DNA from: Lunularia cruciata
Taxonomy: Eukaryota; Streptophyta; Marchantiopsida; Lunulariales; Lunulariaceae
Direction of reading: 5' to 3'
Length of the DNA stretch: 64,000 nt
NCBI GenBank assembly: GCA_948567375.1
Contig: OX419756.1
Coordinates: 67,001-131,000, forward strand
In this document: one piece after another, positions 34,219 to 46,100 of the stretch
Layout: each line of letters begins with the position of its first letter
How positions within the stretch are numbered: the first letter of the stretch is position 1
Made by a program: the position numbers and the translations under genes
Notes under the pieces: model-generated
The model's database searches: none
What the model saw: only the letters and a program-made list of their open reading frames with translations
What the model was told of the DNA's origin: nothing

Positions 34219-34941
34219 ATAGGCATGTTGGGTGCCAGGTAATGAAGTCATCATTTGACTTGGTGGAATTGTTTGGAGTAAATTTGAACTTGATGGAACC
34301 AAGGGGTTGGTTGGTATCGACACCGTGTTGTCAGCCCAAGGGTTCCAATTAGTCAAGTACAAAGTAGGGTCTTCCTTGAAAAAATTTTCTCTGAGTATGT
34401 TGACTTCAACCCAAGTGGAAGACTCCGGCTCAACACCTTCAGAGTGTTCTTCAAAATTCCTTCAAGACAATTGAAGAATCATGCATAGAAAGTGATGACA
34501 CTCTTCTTTTGTTAGTGTCCATGATGTCTTTTCTTGAACAAAGTTATTTAGAAATGTCAATTCCTTTACAGCTTAAGAGGAAGTCGGTGTACTAGGTCCT
34601 AGCAAATATGTCTACCCGCTTGATTCTTTCTTCTTCTTGGAAGATGGAGATGCAAAGTAGCCTTGCCAACCGCCTTCAAGTTTCTTTTGGTCAAGTTCTT
34701 GCAGGGCTTCTTGCACTTTGTGAAGAAGTTGAAAGTCCAATGCCTTGCGTTTGGTTTTGTCAAAAGTGGAATGGATTTTTAAGTGTTCTTCTTCTTCATG
34801 TTGGAATGTTTGTCTTTGAACTCTTTTGTCCCATTGTTCTCTCAATGCAAACATTCATATTGTTTTACACCCCAGTTCAAAATTGGCTTTGTATTCTTCC
34901 ACTTCTGAGATTTGTATCCCTAGCAGCTGCACCAAAAATCA
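34219..34941 (-). pseudogene. E2 gag N-terminus and primer-binding site
   Basis: The gag start is MFALREQWDKRVQRQ at 34854, followed by DFQLLHKVQEALQELDQKK and GGWQGYFASPSSKKKK. It continues left to the point where the TGTCATG LTR cut gag. The primer site (about 34915-34934) reads TGGTGCAGCTGCTAGGGATA in element sense, with several transitions from the tRNA-Asp form. It adjoins LTR F. Confidence 0.8.
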
Positions 34942-36804
34942 TGTGACAACTTGGAAAATATCACTTTTGCTGTAATCAGGTAAGTAAAGTTCATTCCCGT
35001 AGAGATACAATTTAGAATTGGTCAAATACAAAGCAAAGTAACAACTTTAGTTCTTCTTGGTTGCATCTTTAGTCTCTTAGGTAGAAACCACATCTAGAAG
35101 AGATTAACAAGCATTGACTTGTAGTCTCATTACGAATTAACACTCCTTGATAGCAAATCTTTCCAAACAATCTTGATTGTGATGATTCCGGCCCTCCCAA
35201 AAATGGCACTTCATTGCAAAATGACTTTGCCTCAGAATTGTGTTCCACCCCTCCACTAAAGACACAACTCCTTCAATCAAAATTGCTTCACATCAACATT
35301 ACATTGCACTCACAAATGCAAAATACTACCAACACTACAATTCCTCTCAGATTTGTCAAGGTATTGCTCTTATTGCACTTCACTTAGGATCAAACACATA
35401 GAATGAAGATTGAGGCTACGGAATCCAACATCCAACAAACACACTGGCTTGCACTTCAAAATTCTCCACACTCACAAATATAGACACAAAATTGATACTC
35501 AGAATTAAACTCAAATGACAAGCACTGCTTCACAACACTTCGCTTTACCTATTCTCAGAAATTATGAGCACTAAACAACACATGACTGCAAATACCTCCT
35601 TTTAATAGGCAAAGCATTTGACAATTACTAACAACTATATTTAACAACTTTTCTAACCTGCAGATCCAAAATGACAATGCACCTCTTCATATCTACCTCT
35701 TCAAATCTCAAAATTGTTACTTCTCCGATCCAATGTCTACTTCTTCCTCAGCTTCCAATCCTGATCCCAAAATAATCTCACACACTACTCTATCCTTAGG
35801 TCTATCTGATTCTTCTAAATCCTTCACTATTTCTACTACTTCTTCACTCATATCTGCAATTACACTAGTAAGTATTCTATTTAACTCGTTATCTTCCAAG
35901 CCACTCTTCTCTAAAGTGTCAAATGTCAACTCTGAAGACACTTGCACTCCTATCTCTGTTACTTTGGGTCTTACTCCTATAAATTTCTTTGTTAATTCTA
36001 CTATGTCTTCATCAAGAATTGTAATTGAAAGCATAGGTACACTATCTACGCCTTCAGTTTGTAACCCACTTTCCCCTAATCACTCATGTTACTAACCCGA
36101 AGACACTAACTGTTTGATCTTGCACTTTGGGTTTGTTCACTTCTGCTATTTCTCTTCTAATTCTATACTATCTTCAATAAGAACTGAAATTGAAGTTGTT
36201 GGTATCCTAAATATATTCTTTCCCTACTCTAACTTCCTCTAATGCCTTTTGCAAGATTCTTGAAGTCACCGTCACTACACTTTGAGGTCCGACTAACTCA
36301 CGTTGAATCACATTTGTCTTGAGGCAAAGTCTTTAGACCCAAAGTCTTTAGTCCAAAGTCCAAAGTTCAAAGTCCTGAAGACACCAACCTGAAGAACCTC
36401 AACCCAAAGTCCTTCAACTACTTTGTACATCTACTCCCAAAACTTGAAATGCTTGCAACTTCCCGTACAAACCTCCAAACTCCACAATTTTGGTAGCAAT
36501 GGAAAGCCATGAACAAGACGCTTCTAACAAAATATAACACATATGATTTGGAATTTCTTTAATGAGATACAGCCTCCGCAGTAATCCTGACTTGTAACCT
36601 CCATTCTGATGCAAAGAAACTCTCCTTTAGTGTCTGATCCAAGTTTTTTCCTCCTCTTACACAAAGTAAGCTTCTTCGGGTCTAATCACATCCAAGTCCT
36701 TCTTCCTCCAATACAAAGTCGACTTCCTTAGGCTTGATCAAAACACAAGTTTCCCTTCATTTCTTCTTTAAAACTCATCCAAAATGAAAAATATGGGTAC
36801 CACA
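34942..36804 (-). repeat. LTR F, type 3, 5' LTR of E2
   Basis: It runs TGTGGTACCC...GTTGTCACA in element sense, 1.86 kb. It is clearly more diverged than A, B and I. The ORF0 tail (35717-36034) has MLSITILDEDIVELTKKFIG, VSSELTFDTLEKSG and the end EEEVDIGSEK. A row of CCAAAGTC-like motifs lies at about 36330-36420. On the right it abuts F2 just upstream of where RT should begin. Confidence 0.86.
35717..36034 (-). pseudogene. ORF0 tail in LTR F
   Basis: 105 open codons. It matches tails in A, B and I, and the C-termini of full ORF0 proteins. The middle SDQERELLDL motif is replaced by MSEEVVEIVKDLEES, which resembles the type 2 tail (IEVVELVKELVES in LTR L). F is therefore intermediate between the subtypes in this stretch. 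Function is unknown. Confidence 0.6.
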
Positions 36805-37868
36805 ACTTCCTTCAAATCATTGTTATTGAAAGCAAACACACGGATGAACTTGCAAAAAAAATCCTCACATCTCACCTTCTCCTCCTTGGTAACATTTGGG
36901 CCATACTTGAGGGTAGCTAACCTTCTCTCTACCTCATCAAGTGTCAATGGTGATTTATTTGGGTCCTTCAAAACCTCTGGCTTAGGTGCAAAATCCATAG
37001 CACACAAGGGATACACATCTGAATCTAATTCAGATTCATCCTCCTCCATGGAAGTCTCCTCTTCCATGTTTGTGTCTACACTTGAAGCTCTTTCTTCAGA
37101 ATCTGATTTCCAATAATCAAAAGATGGTGTATCTGAATGTGAAGTGTTGGTGGTGTTAGTCACAGGAACTGTGACTCTATGGTTTGATGGCCCAATCCTC
37201 AAGTACCATTTGTGCCATCTATCAGTTGTGCATGTTGCTCTCAACCATGGCGTCTTAAGAAGTAAGTCATAGCTTGAATCCTTCAAGACTTGGAAAGTCA
37301 TGAGATTTTGAACTCCCATAACTGAAACTACTACCTTATCCATCGCCCCTACTGGTCAAACTTGTTGCTTGTTTGCCATGCTCACCATAAATGTTGAAGG
37401 TCTTGAGTGTATCATACCCAACTTCTTCATCAACCTTTCTGACATGGCATTCACTCCTGATCCTCCATTAACAAGTGCATCCATGATGTTGTGACCATTC
37501 ACTCTCACATTAATCTTGGAGGCATATCCACAAGCCTCCCGTGGTGTTGGCTTGGCATCTACCACCCCCATTGATATTGGAGCTTTTACCTTATTCTTCC
37601 TCTTGCTCCTTGTAGAACTCAAACCACCTCTAAGCTCCTTTCTCAAGGTAGGGTTCAAAGCAATCAATATGCCCACTATGATATTGGCCTTGTGACTACC
37701 AATATCCTCTAACACATTGTAGTTCCATTGTTGCTTTGGGATCAAGAAGTCCTCCATCCCCAACTTCTTCCTTGGAATCTTTTTTGTTGATGGTGTTGAT
37801 GTGTGAGTGCTCCTGGTAGACAAAGGAGTATCCTTGCTTGGAGTAAATCCTTGAGAAGAGTGAACATC
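36805..37868 (-). pseudogene. F2 protease and linker
   Basis: The protease (37356-37823) has INVRVNGHNIMDALVNGGSG followed by VNAMSERLMKKLGM, where the usual catalytic Asp appears as Asn (N-G-G-S). It then has RPSTFMVSMANKQ and, after one stop, VVSVMGVQNLMTFQVLKDSS and YDLLLKTPWLRA. The linker (36768-37343) is acidic with MEEETSMEEDESELDSDV, then SPLTLDEVERRLATLKYG and FIRVFAFNNNDLKEVVV. The last of these normally leads into RT, but LTR F intervenes and RT is lost. Confidence 0.75.
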
Positions 37869-38228
37869 CTATGCAAAACGAGCTCTCTTCTTCTCTTGTG
37901 CCAAAAGTTCCAAATTAAGACCCTTGGAGTTTGAGCATTCTCCCTTCTCATACTTGATCTCAATCACATCTATGGATGCTATCCCCTTCTTACCTTTTTT
38001 TAGAGTAGGAGCCACTTGGGTTTCACTACCACCCTCTTCTCCTCTTTTGGCTCCCTCATAACCCCTTCCTCCATGGTAAGTGGAATTTGGGCAATTCTTT
38101 TGGATATGGCCTCTTCCTCCACAACCAAAATAATTTCTATCATTGAAATTGTTGGCTGGTTGGCCTCCTCTATATGGATAGTTTCCATAACTCCTAGGCC
38201 CTCTTGCTACATTTGAATTAACCTCTCT
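37869..38228 (-). pseudogene. F2 gag C-terminus with zinc knuckle
   Basis: A Gly/Asn/Arg-rich stretch (YGNYPYRGGQPANNFNDRN) precedes YFGCGGRGHIQKNC. This is a CX2CX4HX4C knuckle whose first Cys is Tyr (TAT, one transition from TGT). A basic and acidic spacer follows. The frame joins the gag piece at 41978-42729 once LTR G and one TCTCT copy are removed, giving ...QLWEKREVNSNV... across the site. Confidence 0.78.
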
Positions 38229-41200
38229 TGTGACTACCCGGCAAATATCACTTTTGCGGTAATTGGGTAAGTAAAGTTTGTTCCCGTAGAGATACAATTC
38301 AGAATTGGTCAAATACGAAGTCAAACAGTAACTTGTAGTTCTTCTTGATTGCTTCTTTAATCTCTCAGGTAGAAACTACACCCAAAAGAGAGTAATAAGC
38401 TCACAATCTTGACAACTTGTCACAAATACACACACATAATCACAACATAGCAAATTCTGTCCAAACAACTCTTGATTGTGATGATTCAGATTCTCCCGAA
38501 GATGGCATTTCACTGCAAAGAACGATTTTGCCTCAAAATTGTGTTCCACCCCTCCACTGAAGGCACAACTTCCTCAATCAAAATTGCTTCACATCAACTT
38601 CGTGCTGCACTCACAAATGCAGAATACTACCAACACTACAATTCTTTTAAGACCTATCAAGGCATTGCTCTGATGCACTTCACTCAGGATCAAACACACA
38701 GAATGAAAATCAAGGCTGCAGAATCCAACATCCATAGACACATTGGCTTGCACTTCGGAATTCTCCACACACTCACAAACACAAACACATAATTGACAAT
38801 CAGAACCAAGCTCAAGTGACGAGCACTGAAAATAGCACTTTGCTTTATCTATCTTTAGAAATTTGAATACTAAACAACATGAAACTGTGAATGCTCCCCT
38901 TAAATACTGAAGCAAACGGCAGTTCTTCCTACCTATGCACCGCTTCCTAACATCTCTTCCTACCTACAGATCCAAACTGACAATCCATCTCTTCATATCT
39001 ATCTCTTCCTATCTCAAAATTGTTACTTATCCCGATCCGATGTCTACCTCCTCATCGGCTTTCAAACCCGATGATCTTCCTACTACTTCTCCTTCTTCGG
39101 GTCTAGCTAATTCTACTTATTCTTTCACTAGTTCTACCACTTCTACACTAGGAACTACAATTGCACTAAAGAGTGACTTATCTAAATCTTTATCTCCTAA
39201 CCCACTCCTCTCTAATGTGTCAAATAACAAGTCCAATGACACCTAAATTCCTACTTCTGCAACATCGGGTTTCCTCTCCGCCGTCACACTATTCCAAATT
39301 TTCTCTAACTCCAAATTGACTAAATCTAATCTAAGACTAACATTGTCTTCTACTTCTAACATCTTCCGGTCTACACGCCCTCTCAATCAAATCAGCAACG
39401 TGTTCATGTCCACATCCTTGGCTTTTCTCTTCCAAGTTTCCTGCACAAGCAACTTCAACTCATGTAGGCAGGCTTCTTACAATCTCCCTTCAGCCTCCGT
39501 GCTTAAGATTGTTCTCAACTTCCCCACAACTTCTCCCACTGATTCCAACGCATATCCTCAAGAGCGCTCTACCTTCAGTTCTTCAAGATATATCTTCAGC
39601 TTGTCTTCGTACTCTGCAGCGAGCATCTTCTTCTCCTCCGCATACTGTGTACTCTGAAACTCATCACTTCTGACTAGCTCTCGTAATCGTTCCTCTTCTT
39701 CTTGCCTGGCTGCTAACTCCCTTTGCCATGCTTGATCCTTCCCTGCTGCACTCTTCTTCAAGCTGTTCAACTCCTGCTCCATTACGATTGTCATCGCCTT
39801 CAAATGAACATTCTTGATGCGCACATCACTCACTTCCTCCTTCATTTTGCTCAGCCACATTGCCTGCTCCTTTAATTCTTCGGCTTGCCTCTGTAGTTCT
39901 TTCTCTTTAACCTCGTAGCTTTCTTGTAACATTTTGAAGGTCTTCTTCTTCAAGACTTCCTCCCTCCAAATTTCTTCCATTTCTTCATTTCTTTGGACTT
40001 GTTGCTCTTACAACCCCTTCACTTCACTCAGCAAATGCATCACCACCTGCAACTCATTCATCCCCTTCCAACGATCTTGGGGAATTTCTTTCCGATGCTC
40101 CTTCAGTAGCTCCAGCACTAGGGTGACCACTTTTGTCAGATAGGATATCTCACCAAAGCTTTCTTCATCTTCGTTGCCGTCTTCATCTTGAGTCTTCACC
40201 TCCTTCATTGGCTCCTTCATCAGAAGTTGCAATCTTTGTATCTTCAAAGACCCCGTATCTTTACTTTCTTCTTCTTTACCTATTGAACTCGGCTCCGCTG
40301 GATACTCCTCCTTCTCCTCTGGTCTCGGCTTATTCACCACCATAGCTATGCAATGCCTTGTTGTACCAGGTTCTCTGTCCACCATCACCTAACAAGCTTC
40401 ACTGACTGCCACCGATTGCTGAACTTCAGGTTCCCTCTCGCTATCACTTCTAGACTCCCCACTTTTTAAGGTGAGCTCCTCTTCTTTGGATTCCTCCTCT
40501 TGCAACTTGGTTTCTTCTTCAGACTCTGATTCCGATGATGCTTCTCTCACCACCTTTGTATTCTGTATAACCAGTCTTTGAGTCTTCCTTTGAGCGGGAG
40601 GTGACTTTGCTTCTTTGGGTTCACCACATTTCTTCATCTTTGGGCTGGTGACTTCTTTGACCTTCCACTGTCCGGTCTTCAAGAAATGGTCATCGTTGGC
40701 TCGCAGGTGTATCATATATTGTCACTCTTCTTCGTCTACTTCCTGTCTTAAGTTAGGGTGGAAATGAGACGCCATGCAATGACGCTCCTCTACTGTCAGC
40801 AGGTTCAACCCAAAGTAGAAGTGCACTGCAAACAGTGCAAAATAATGCAACGGAGAACCTGCTTGCCAATTGATCACCATCTGCCTCGTTTGGTGGTGAA
40901 AACACTTTGCCCAATTTACCGGAATCCCTGCAAACATTTGGTGGAAGAAGACTGCTTGCTGCATGTTCACAAACATTGTTCATTCTGGCTTGAACATGGC
41001 CATCATTGCCCCCACAATACTTCTCCTAATTGGGTCCCGATAGGACTCCACCTTGTAGCCATTCATAGTTCTCAGAGCAAAGAATGAGTTGCAAATTTCT
41101 GCCGTTTCTTCTGCACCATCACACTTCCGATAGAAGGTGATCCCCGTCGGCTCTCATGCTTCCTTCCCCAATACTAACCTCCAATCCTACTCAATCCATC

Positions 41201-41982
41201 AAGCTGGATTTCCTATCTTCCTTTCAACCCCGAGACCCTCCTCACAATTACTGGCAGCTATTTCTGCCATCACTCTCGAGAAACTGAAATTCCAGTTCCA
41301 CGCTAAGAAGGTAATACAAAGTCTTGTCAAGACTCAATTCTGGCTACTACATATAACCTACAAATTGTGAAACTTTGCACCGCCTGCGCATTGGCCACCT
41401 TCTTTGCCATAATCTGCTCTTGTGTTCTATGACGCTGAAAGATGATGCCTTCTCTTGGACAAGACACTCTAACCCCTTTGAGATTTTGGAAAATTTCACT
41501 CTCAATTGGCTTTTGGACACGCATTACTACATGACGACTACTCAAAGGAATTGGGAATTTACTTGGCATATTCAACTTGTCCCTGCACAATTTCAATCTT
41601 ATATTACCCCAAATTGCAGTCATTCTTCAATCGATTTCAATTTTGACCTCCTCTCTTCCGCGTGTTGATGTCCGGTCACTATCAAGACATGCTTCTTTTG
41701 CCTCTGCCGTTTCTTGAAGTGTACTTTCTTGCCACATACAAAGGTTGTTAAATGATCTTTGTATCTCTTGTACCTTCCAACCCAAAGACGGTGCTCTTCG
41801 GACTTTTTCCGTCGTATCCCTCTTCTGAGTACCTCCATCATTGGATCCGATGTCATCTTCTTCGGATGTCCTCCGAAGTTACTTCTGTCCATTCTTTGTC
41901 CGCAATTTGGCTTCCAGTGCTTACTTCTTCTCTTAAACACTAATAAACAAAGAAAAACAAAAAACATGGGTACCACATCTCT
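38224..41982 (-). mobile_element. LTR G, type 2, solo, TSD TCTCT
   Basis: The LTR is 38229-41977 (3.75 kb) between TCTCT copies at 38224-38228 and 41978-41982. No polypurine tract or primer-binding site adjoins it. The U5 end is like that of the other subtypes (TGTGACTACCCGG, with one change). The U3 side differs from type 1 except at the terminus TGTGGTACCC. A TATA-like TAATATAAGA (near 41603 on the minus strand) is 34 bases before the ORF0 ATG. Confidence 0.9.
39027..41569 (-). pseudogene. ORF0, type 2, in LTR G
   Basis: The frame starts MPSKFPIPLSSRH. N-terminal domain motifs are parallel to type 1: RTQEQIMAKKVANAQAVQSF, CITFLAWNWNFNFS, NGYKVESYRDPIRRSIVGA, NMQQAVFFHQMFAGIPVNWA, CFHHQTRQMV and an LNLLTVEERHCMASHFHPN-like end (40722-40976). 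Acidic Ser/Glu linkers lie at 40389-40715 and 40008-40388. The coiled coil (39558-39980) has MLQESYEVKEKELQRQAEEL and EEERLRELVRSDEF, and the tail ends GLKADEEVDIGSG. Several stops and at least two frameshifts are present. Predicted length is ~845 residues. Confidence 0.75.
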
Positions 41983-42729
41983 CTTCTCCCATAGTTGCAC
42001 CACATTGATCTTGAGATCTGCAAGTTGTTCTGTGATGGTTTGAGGTGGATCCTTTTGTGGAGGTGCAAGAACTAGAGCAACTCCTACTTGTGATGCAACC
42101 CTTGCCACCAAAGTATCAGAAGTTCCACCATACTTGTAACCTTGAGGAGGATGCACAACCTCCTTCACCACCAAATCACTCTCATCCCCTTCCAAACTCT
42201 CCTCCATATGAATCGCAATCTTGATATCTTCAACCTTGGAAGAAGGTTTCTTATATCTCACCTTGCTTCTAACTTGTGGTCTCAACCCTCCCACAAAATT
42301 CTTGGTGAGCATGGCTCCTATGCCAATCAAAGTAGTCTCCATATCATCCCCACCCTTCCTCAACACTATGTGAAATTTGGACTCTAACTTTTCCACTCTT
42401 TCCACATAGACTCTTACTTTCTCTCCATCTCCTTGTTTGGGAAAGGTAACCTCACTCATCAATCTCTCATCACTCTCATCTAGGAAAAGTTTCTCAATGA
42501 GTGCTGAAGTCAAACTCTCCCAAGACTCTTCTTCCCTATCTCTCCTCTCTCTCTTTTGGTATTTTGACTCATACCATGTAAGTGCTGCATCCTCAAAGAA
42601 ATCTGGTAATAATGAAGCCCACTCATTCTTCCTCCTCTCATTGTTTCCTATGCAAGCTCTCTTTAAGTCTCTCACAAAGGTGTCCACATCTTCTCCATCC
42701 TTGCCAAAGAAAACCTAAAGTTTCCCCAT
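41978..42729 (-). pseudogene. F2 gag N-terminal and central domain
   Basis: From the ATG at 42729 the frame reads MGKL, a stop, VFFGKDGEDVDTFVRDLKRA, then LLPDFFEDAALTWYESKYQK, SLTSALIEKLFLDESDERL, VRVYVERVEKLESKFHIVL and MLTKNFVGGLRPQVRSKV. This is the retrotransposon gag fold (an ALTWYES box and an FVGGLRP box). It differs from the gag of E1-E3. The end QLWEKR continues in the knuckle segment beyond LTR G. Apart from the early stop (TAG for Gln or Trp) the frame is clean for ~240 codons. Confidence 0.82.
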
Positions 42730-42960
42730 CTTAACCTCCCACTATCTTTCTTTTCTCTCAATTTTTTTTTCTTTTCTTTCTCACTCTCTATAACTTATAG
42801 AGTATGTACATGGCTAACACCATTTGAGAATAATCCACCCTAGGGAACACAAAAGGTTCAGGTTGCTCCAAGATTTCTATAACAACATCAAATCCTAGAG
42901 TGTATATTAATCAAACTCTCATGGATAGTTTATCCATAAGTTGAAAGATTATCTCCATCA
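42730..42960 (-). other. Leader between F2 upstream ORF and gag
   Basis: AT-rich spacer without a reading frame. It contains a purine-rich run in element sense (GAGAAAGAAAAGAAAAAAAA) at about 42750-42790, just upstream of gag. I see no known element in it. Confidence 0.4.
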
Positions 42961-43103
42961 CTAATCTTGAGAATTAGCTGATAAAAGTGATAGTATTTTT
43001 GTAGCTATACTAAGACTCTCAAAAAGATCATTCACCCAAGTTTCCAAAAGTGCTTTAACTCCATTATACTCATGTTCTTTTGGAAGTCCTTCCACTCCAC
43101 AAA
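42961..43103 (-). pseudogene. F2 upstream ORF, C-terminal piece
   Basis: The piece reads CGVEGLPKEHEYNGVKALLE, TWVNDLFESLSIATKILSLL and SANSQD, stop. Joined across LTR H (with one ACAAA copy removed) it continues the piece at 46886-47218 in frame (...KTKELCEVCGVEG...). The stop lies ~230 bases upstream of gag, so this is a separate frame before gag. Confidence 0.6.
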
Positions 43104-46100
43104 TGTGACAACCGGGTAAACCCGACAAATATCACTTTTGTGGTAATTGAGTAAGTAAAGTTTATTCCCGCATAGATATGAGTTAGAATTGGTCAAATAT
43201 GAAGTCAAATAGTAACATGTAGTTCTTCTTGGTTGCATCTTTAATCTCCCAGGTAGAAACCACACCCAGAAGAGAGTAACAAGCACTGACTCGCAGTCTT
43301 GTTACAAATTCACACTCCTTAATCACAACTCCATCAATTCCTTCCAAACAATCTTGATTGTGATGATTCAGGCTCTCCCAAAAATGGCACTTCACTGCAA
43401 AATGACTTTGCCTCAGAATTGTGTTCCACTCTTCCACTGAAGGTACAATTTCCTTGATCAAAATTGCTTCACATCAACTTCACACTACACTCGCAAATGC
43501 AGAATACTACCAACACTACAATTCCTCTCAGATTTGTCAAGGCATTGCTTTGATTGCACTTCACTCAAGATCAAACACATAGAATGAAGATCAAGGTTGC
43601 GGAATCCAACATCCAACAAGCACACTGACTTGCACTTTGAATTTCTCCACACACTCACAATTACAAACACAAAGTTGATACTCGGAATCAAGCTCAAGCG
43701 ATGAGCACTACTTCACAACACTTTGCTTTATCTATTCTCAAAATTATGAGCACTGAACAACATAAGATTGCAAATGCCACTCTTAAATAGTGAAGCAATC
43801 TACATTTATCTTCCTAATGTACCTCTTCCCTATGACTCTACAAACCTGCAGATCTGAAATGATAATGCACCTCTTCATATCTGCCTATTCAAATCTCAAA
43901 TTAGTTACTAATCTGATCCAATATCTACTTCTTCCTTGGCTTTCAAACCTGAACCCAAAGTAATTTTACTTCCTACTACTCTATCCTTGGGTTTCACAAC
44001 TCCTACATCTTCTACCAGATCTAACAGTTCTCTTTCCTGATCTGAAATCTCACTAGTGGGTAATCTATCTAACTCCTTATCTACCAACCCACTCTTCTCT
44101 AATGTCTCTAATGGTAACTCCAAAGACATATGCACTCCTACTTCATCAACTTTGGGTTTGGCTCTACCGTCTTTCCAAAGTTTATCTATCTCCAATTTCA
44201 CTAGATCTAATCTAATTGCAATATTGTCTTTGACTTCCAATATCTTCCTATCTACATGAGTTTTGAGACTAATCAACAACATGTTTAAATTTATATCCTT
44301 TGCCTGTCTCCTCCTCGTCTCTTGCACCAACAACTTCAACTCGTGCAGCCTCGTCTCTTCAATCCGAATATTGGCCTTTGTACTCAGCATCGCATTCATC
44401 TTGATTACGATCTCCTTCAATGGCTCCAATCTCATCTTCCTTTCATGCTCTCGATCTGCAAGCCAATTTTCTCTGTACATTGCCAACTCTGCTTTGAACT
44501 CAGCTTTCACAGCTTCTTTTCCTTCTCCTTCTACACAATCTTCTCTTCCTGATTACGAAGTAACTCTCATAATCTCTCTTCTTCCCTATATCTTACTATC
44601 AACTCCCGCTGCCACAGTTGCTGCTTTTCTTCTACACTCTCCATCACTCTATCGAGTTCTTGTTCCTTTGCTGCTACCCTCACCATAGCATGGATGATTT
44701 CTAGTCTTGAATCATTGAACTGCTGCTTCAAGATTTTGTACTCTACTACTTGTCTTTCCCTTGCTAGGTCACTCTTCTTCACAAGTTCTTCTCAATACCT
44801 TGCTTCTCTCTTCAAGTCCTCAATAACTTGATTCTGTACTACTACCTCCCCTCACAATACTTCTCTTTCCTCCTCACCTCGGGTTATACTCTTCTTCAAC
44901 TCCGAGTTCTCTTCTTCCAATCTTGCCAAAACCTGCAACACCGTCTTCACCTCCGGACACATCGACTGCACCTCCTTCTTCCTGTGCTCCAACTTCACCA
45001 ACAACAGGCACACAATTTCTCACAAGTACTCCACTCCATTACTCACAACTACTTCCCTCTACGTAGAAATCTCCTCTCTTACCTCTTCTTCTCCCGATAC
45101 TTGCCTTCTCTGCAGTCGTCGTATCGGAATAGACGCTTCACTCCCCAAGCTAGCATTCACTTCTTCCTTTGCCTTACTTGGACCCACTTCACACTTTGCC
45201 TTGCATCTCGACCAAACTCCTCTCTGAATTGTGAACCTTTTCTGCTTTGGCTCACATATCTTGTCCTCCAACTTTGCATTATGTTCTTCTTCTTCGAGCT
45301 CCACCCAAACTTCTTCTTCTGCTTCTTCTTCTGCAACAGGCACCAATGTCATCTCCCCACCTTCATCACTCTTGCTACTCGTATCTCCGCTTTGCAGCAT
45401 GAGCTCCGGTTCCTCCTCGTGTTCCAAGTCTTCAGACTTGCACTCGGCTTTGCCTTTCAAGTCTTCATCTTCTGACATGATCACCACCATGCCCCTCCTC
45501 GGGTGTCCTCTTCTGGTTTTCCGAGGTCTTGTCTTATCTTCAGCTTCTCCTTGCCAACTCCACTTCTTTCACTTTGGAGTACTTACCTCTATTGCCATGC
45601 TTTTTCCCGTCTTTGCATAGTACTCATCCGTGCTTCGGATTTGAAGAATGTACTGCTGCTCCTCTGCATTGACCTCTCTTCTCAAGTCGGGATGGAAGTG
45701 AGACACCATTCTATTGCACTCCGCCAAATTGAGCAAATTCAACCTGAGGTAAAAATGTGCTGCAAACGACACAATGTAGTGTGGAGGCGACTTATCCCGC
45801 AAATTCCACACCATTTGTCTCGTCCTCCCGTGGAAGCACCTTGCCCAATTGATAGGTTCTCCTGCAAACATTTTATGGAAGAACACCACTTGGTGTTTCA
45901 TCACATAAGTTGTTCTCTACGGCGTCAGGATTGCCATGAGGGCGCTCACAATCCCTCTTTTCACTGGATCTTTGTAACTCTCAACCTTATAACCATTATT
46001 CGTTCTCTTCGAAGAGAAAGCATCCCTCACTTCTTAGGTTTCTTCTGCTACTTCTCCCTTCCCCAAGAATGTGACACCCTGCTCCGCGCCTGCCTCTCTC

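Larger units (their letters stand above)
12963..36804 (-). mobile_element. E2: rearranged gypsy element split by nested insertions
   Basis: The internal region runs 12963-19549 and resumes at 34219-34934, followed by a primer-binding site and LTR F (5' LTR). The break in gag is exact: the left part ends ...TTTTTGATAG and the right part resumes ATAGGCATG, as in the intact E1 gag. Everything between belongs to the solo LTR at 19550-34218 and to E3. The left part of E2 is itself a mosaic in which two partial bodies are joined. Its 3' LTR is the shared LTR B. Confidence 0.75.
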
